A model generated the notes under the pieces. That model searched no databases and was not told where the DNA came from. It was given only the letters and a program-made list of their open reading frames with translations. Positions 61,658 to 64,000 of a DNA stretch of 64,000 nucleotides are shown here, one piece after another. The first letter of the stretch is position 1. Every line of letters begins with the position of its first letter. The DNA lies in contig CAZHLJ010000004.1 in NCBI GenBank assembly GCA_964533215.1, positions 192,222 through 256,221 of the forward strand, in the 5' to 3' direction. The stretch is from Bact-08 sp964533215. GTDB taxonomy: Bacteria; Bacteroidota; Bacteroidia; Bacteroidales; UBA932. A program made the translations under genes and the position numbers.

Positions 61658-62608
61658 TTATCTTTTTAGACGGGTAAAGACACTGAGCGGTAAGGCTTTG
61701 TCAAACTTATCCTTAAGCACGAGCTCTCCGAATTTGAGCTCCATCTCCTTACCGACCTGTTCGGCACTTTTTTTACCGGTATTATTAAGCTTAAATGATG
61801 TTTTTACCAAGGTGTCAGCCAACACAGCCGAGTAACCATTGGAATATAGATTCAGGACAAGGAAACTGTCCTTTGGTGCAAGGATTTTTGAAACCTCGGA
61901 GAGAAGTTCGAACAGAAGCTCATCCAGCTTCCATCTCTCCCCATCCGGGCCATGTCCGTATGCAGGAGGGTCCAGAATTATTCCGTGATAAAGATTTCCT
62001 CTCCTGGCCTCTCTCTTGACAAACTTGAGAGCATCCTCTATCACCCAACGGATATTGTCGAGCTTGCTTATCTCCATGTTCACCCTTGCCCAGTTTACCA
62101 CCTGTTTCACAGAATCAAGATGAGTCACCTCTGCTCCGCCACAATTGGCAGCCAGACTTGCTGCTCCTGTGTACGCGAAAAGGTTCAGGACTCTAGGTTT
62201 CTTGCCCGGGGTCGGATTGGCGTTTACAATCTCCCTCGTTTTAGCATATATGTAGTCCCAGTTAGGAGCCTGTTCAGGGAAAACTCCAACATGCTTGAAA
62301 GATGTAAGGCCAAGTCTCAATTTGAAAGAGAATTCTGCCCTGTTGTATGCAATCACCCACTGCTCATCCATCTTCTTGAGCATATGCCATGTTCCGGAAT
62401 CCTCCTTACCGGCTTTTCCAAAACCTGCACCTGTAGTGAATTTTGTATGAGCCATCTCCAGCCACTCCTTGTTAGACAGCGTTTTATTCCAAAGAGCTTT
62501 TGGTTCAGGTCTTATCAGATAATACCCCCCAAAGCGTTCGAGCTTTTCAAAATCGCCCGAATCTATCAATTCATAATCATTCCATTTAACAGGGTACTCA
62601 AGCAGCAT
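61658..62608 (-). CDS. Class I SAM-dependent methyltransferase, RlmI/RlmK-like
   Basis: A 316-residue predicted RNA methyltransferase. SAM-binding motif I is VLNLFAYTGAASLAANCGGA (about 140-160), followed by VTHLDSVKQVVNWARVN, and the catalytic-type motif LDPPAYGHG (about 215). The N-terminal about 80 residues are a substrate domain without a recognisable PUA fold. The DPPAYG motif without a catalytic Cys nearby fits the RlmI/RlmK group acting on 23S rRNA, but the exact target is not shown. A -7 variant TACCTTCG lies at 62652-62645. It forms a pair with lgt. Confidence 0.88.
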   Translation of the reverse strand: MLLEYPVKWNDYELIDSGDFEKLERFGGYYLIRPEPKALWNKTLSNKEWLEMAHTKFTTGAGFGKAGKEDSGTWHMLKKMDEQWVIAYNRAEFSFKLRLGLTSFKHVGVFPEQAPNWDYIYAKTREIVNANPTPGKKPRVLNLFAYTGAASLAANCGGAEVTHLDSVKQVVNWARVNMEISKLDNIRWVIEDALKFVKREARRGNLYHGIILDPPAYGHGPDGERWKLDELLFELLSEVSKILAPKDSFLVLNLYSNGYSAVLADTLVKTSFKLNNTGKKSAEQVGKEMELKFGELVLKDKFDKALPLSVFTRLKR

Positions 62609-62644
62609 AGTAACAATTTATAATTCTTTAACTTTATATCGGCC

Positions 62645-62652
62645 CGAAGGTA
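62645..62652 (-). promoter_or_regulatory. Possible -7 element of the methyltransferase-lgt operon
   Basis: TACCTTCG on the minus strand, the same one-base variant seen upstream of the carboxyltransferase gene, 36 bp before the ATG. Confidence 0.35.
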
Positions 62653-62674
62653 GCAATTTTTCTAAGAATATTTC

Positions 62675-62682
62675 TAAATTTG
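62675..62682 (+). promoter_or_regulatory. -7 promoter element of pgk
   Basis: TAAATTTG matches TAnnTTTG, 36 bp before the pgk ATG. It is divergent to the methyltransferase promoter. Confidence 0.5.
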
Positions 62683-62718
62683 CCCCTACAAAAGAGAATC
62701 AACTAAATAATATAACCT

Positions 62719-63975
62719 ATGCAAAAGATTGATAATTACGATTTCTCCGGCAAAAGAGCAATTGTACGTGTAGATTTTAATGTTCCTTTGAATGAATCGT
62801 TTCAGATTACAGATGATACAAGGATCCGCGCTGCTATACCAACACTTAAGAAGGTGCTCGCAGGCGGAGGTTCGCTTATAGTTATGTCGCACCTTGGAAG
62901 GCCGAAAGGACCGACTAACAAATATTCTCTAAAACATATAATTCCAGCTATTGAAGAGAAGCTTGGCACTAAGATCAAATTCGCTCCTGACTGTATGGGA
63001 GAAGAGGCTGCCGAGCTCTCAAAGACTTTGAAGCCTGGTGAGGTGCTACTCCTGGAAAATCTTCGTTTCTATGCAGAGGAGGAGGGAAAACCTCGTGACC
63101 TTGCCGATGATGTCACTGAGGAGGTCAAGAAAGCTGCCAAGGCCGACATGAAAGAGAAACAGAAAGAGTTCACAAAGAAGCTTGCCTCATATGCAGACTG
63201 CTACATCAATGATGCTTTCGGTACTGCTCACCGTGCTCATGCTTCCACAGCTTTGATTGCCAAGTATTTCCCTGACGACAAGATGTTCGGCTATGTAATG
63301 GAGAATGAGATTATCGCCATAGATAAGGTGCTTAAATCTCCTGTTCACCCTGTAACCGCAATAATAGGTGGTGCAAAAGTATCATCAAAGATAGGCATCA
63401 TAGAGAAGCTGTTTGACGTTGTTGACAATATGATCATCGGTGGCGGTATGGCATATACATTCGTTAAAGCAACGGGCGGCAAGATCGGCAAGTCTCTCTG
63501 CGAGGATGATCAGCTTGATGTTGCTCTTTCTATCATTGAGAAGGCTAAGGCTAAGAATGTCAATTTGTATTATAACGGTGACGTTGTGATTGCTGATGAT
63601 TTCAGCAATGATGCAAATACCAAGGTTTGTCCGAACAACGCTATCCCTGATGGTTGGGAGGGAATGGATGCTTCGGAGTCTGCTCTAAAGGAGTGGGAAA
63701 AGATTCTTCGTGCATCCAAGACTATTCTATGGAATGGTCCTGTAGGTGTGTTTGAGATGGAGAAGTTCTCTTATGGAACAAAGAAGATTGCGACTATGCT
63801 GGCTGATGTCACCAAGGATGGTGTCTTTACTCTTGTTGGTGGGGGCGATTCTGTTGCTGCTGTGACTCAGATGGGTTTTGCTGATAAAGTAAGCTATGTA
63901 TCTACCGGTGGTGGTGCCATGCTGGAGTATCTTGAAGGTATTGAGCTGCCCGGAATCAAGGCCATCCGTGAGTAG
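62719..63975 (+). CDS. pgk: Phosphoglycerate kinase
   Basis: Glycolytic enzyme that makes ATP from 1,3-bisphosphoglycerate. It is 418 residues and complete. Signatures are the N-terminal RAIVRVDFNVPLNE, VMSHLGRPKGP, VLLLENLRFYAEEEGK, DAFGTAHRAHAST, IGGAKVSSKIGIIEKL, NGPVGVFEMEKF, and the C-terminal GGGDSVAAVTQ. It is about 20-25 residues longer than many PGKs because of a charged insert (about 128-155, EEVKKAAKADMKEKQKE), a form common in Bacteroidales. It is divergent from the methyltransferase-lgt operon; the window ends 25 bp after its stop. Confidence 0.98.
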   Translation: MQKIDNYDFSGKRAIVRVDFNVPLNESFQITDDTRIRAAIPTLKKVLAGGGSLIVMSHLGRPKGPTNKYSLKHIIPAIEEKLGTKIKFAPDCMGEEAAELSKTLKPGEVLLLENLRFYAEEEGKPRDLADDVTEEVKKAAKADMKEKQKEFTKKLASYADCYINDAFGTAHRAHASTALIAKYFPDDKMFGYVMENEIIAIDKVLKSPVHPVTAIIGGAKVSSKIGIIEKLFDVVDNMIIGGGMAYTFVKATGGKIGKSLCEDDQLDVALSIIEKAKAKNVNLYYNGDVVIADDFSNDANTKVCPNNAIPDGWEGMDASESALKEWEKILRASKTILWNGPVGVFEMEKFSYGTKKIATMLADVTKDGVFTLVGGGDSVAAVTQMGFADKVSYVSTGGGAMLEYLEGIELPGIKAIRE

Positions 63976-64000
63976 GTAACTTCACTAAAAAACAAAGGCG

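Noticed and set aside
1..64000. CRISPR arrays, tRNA/rRNA genes, intact insertion sequences or prophage
   Set aside because: No regularly spaced repeats, cloverleaf-like sequences, transposases or phage structural genes were seen; the KilA-N relic is the only mobile-DNA trace found.

Overview
The window reads as a chromosome segment of a Bacteroidota bacterium, most likely Bacteroidales. The evidence is two SusC/RagA outer-membrane transporters (one with SusD), a FecR/SusC pair, DUF4843 and PKD-like lipoproteins, TPR-AraC regulation, an A/T-rich lack of Shine-Dalgarno sequences, and repeated copies of the Bacteroidota -7 promoter element TAnnTTTG at sensible distances from start codons. Genus is not claimed. 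Gene density is high, and I see no tRNA, rRNA, CRISPR array or intact insertion sequence.

Layout. 1-4258 (minus): 3'-truncated SusC with an STN domain, preceded by its FecR anti-sigma factor but with no adjacent sigma gene. 4383-5958 (minus): trpB (TrpB2 type) behind a complete tryptophan attenuator, with a 17-residue leader peptide carrying three consecutive Trp codons. 6055-9086 (plus): two small lipoproteins, an ECF sigma factor and a membrane-anchored beta-barrel-like partner. 9134-10665: lipA-lipB. 10646-17268 (minus): PBP1A-ddl-phosphoesterase/PQQ fusion-prmC. 17378-20677 (plus): topA and an arginase-fold protein. 20727-21224: an Lrp regulator. 21211-21888 (minus): ispD. 21966-29176 (plus): purH and the rod-shape cluster mreB-mreC-mreD-mrdA-rodA. 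29145-31085 (minus): biotin carrier and carboxyltransferase. 31203-34798 (plus): gcvP and a secreted helical His-repeat protein.

34896-48071 (plus) is the main accessory locus: a TPR-transmembrane-AraC regulator, SusC, SusD, DUF4843 lipoprotein, PKD-like lipoprotein, TlpA thioredoxin lipoprotein, a DsbD-type electron conduit and a second TlpA lipoprotein. It looks like a nutrient-uptake system physically coupled to a periplasmic thiol-redox relay. 48030-53156 (minus): DUF5686-type outer-membrane protein, DUF6263-like protein and M28 peptidase. A 107-bp symmetric imperfect palindrome lies between the M28 gene and a MscS channel gene. 54655-58123 (minus): miaA, cstA-like and SGNH hydrolase. smpB starts only 29 bp from miaA, and both have -7 boxes so close to their start codons that the mRNAs are predicted to be leaderless or nearly so. 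58613-60785: an AAA/DUF4143 ATPase, a decayed KilA-N gene relic and two small genes. 60791-63975: lgt, a methyltransferase and pgk.

Most genes are housekeeping. The points most worth a second look are the trp attenuator, the SusCD/thiol-redox locus, the His-repeat protein, the palindrome, the KilA-N relic, and the leaderless miaA/smpB pair.
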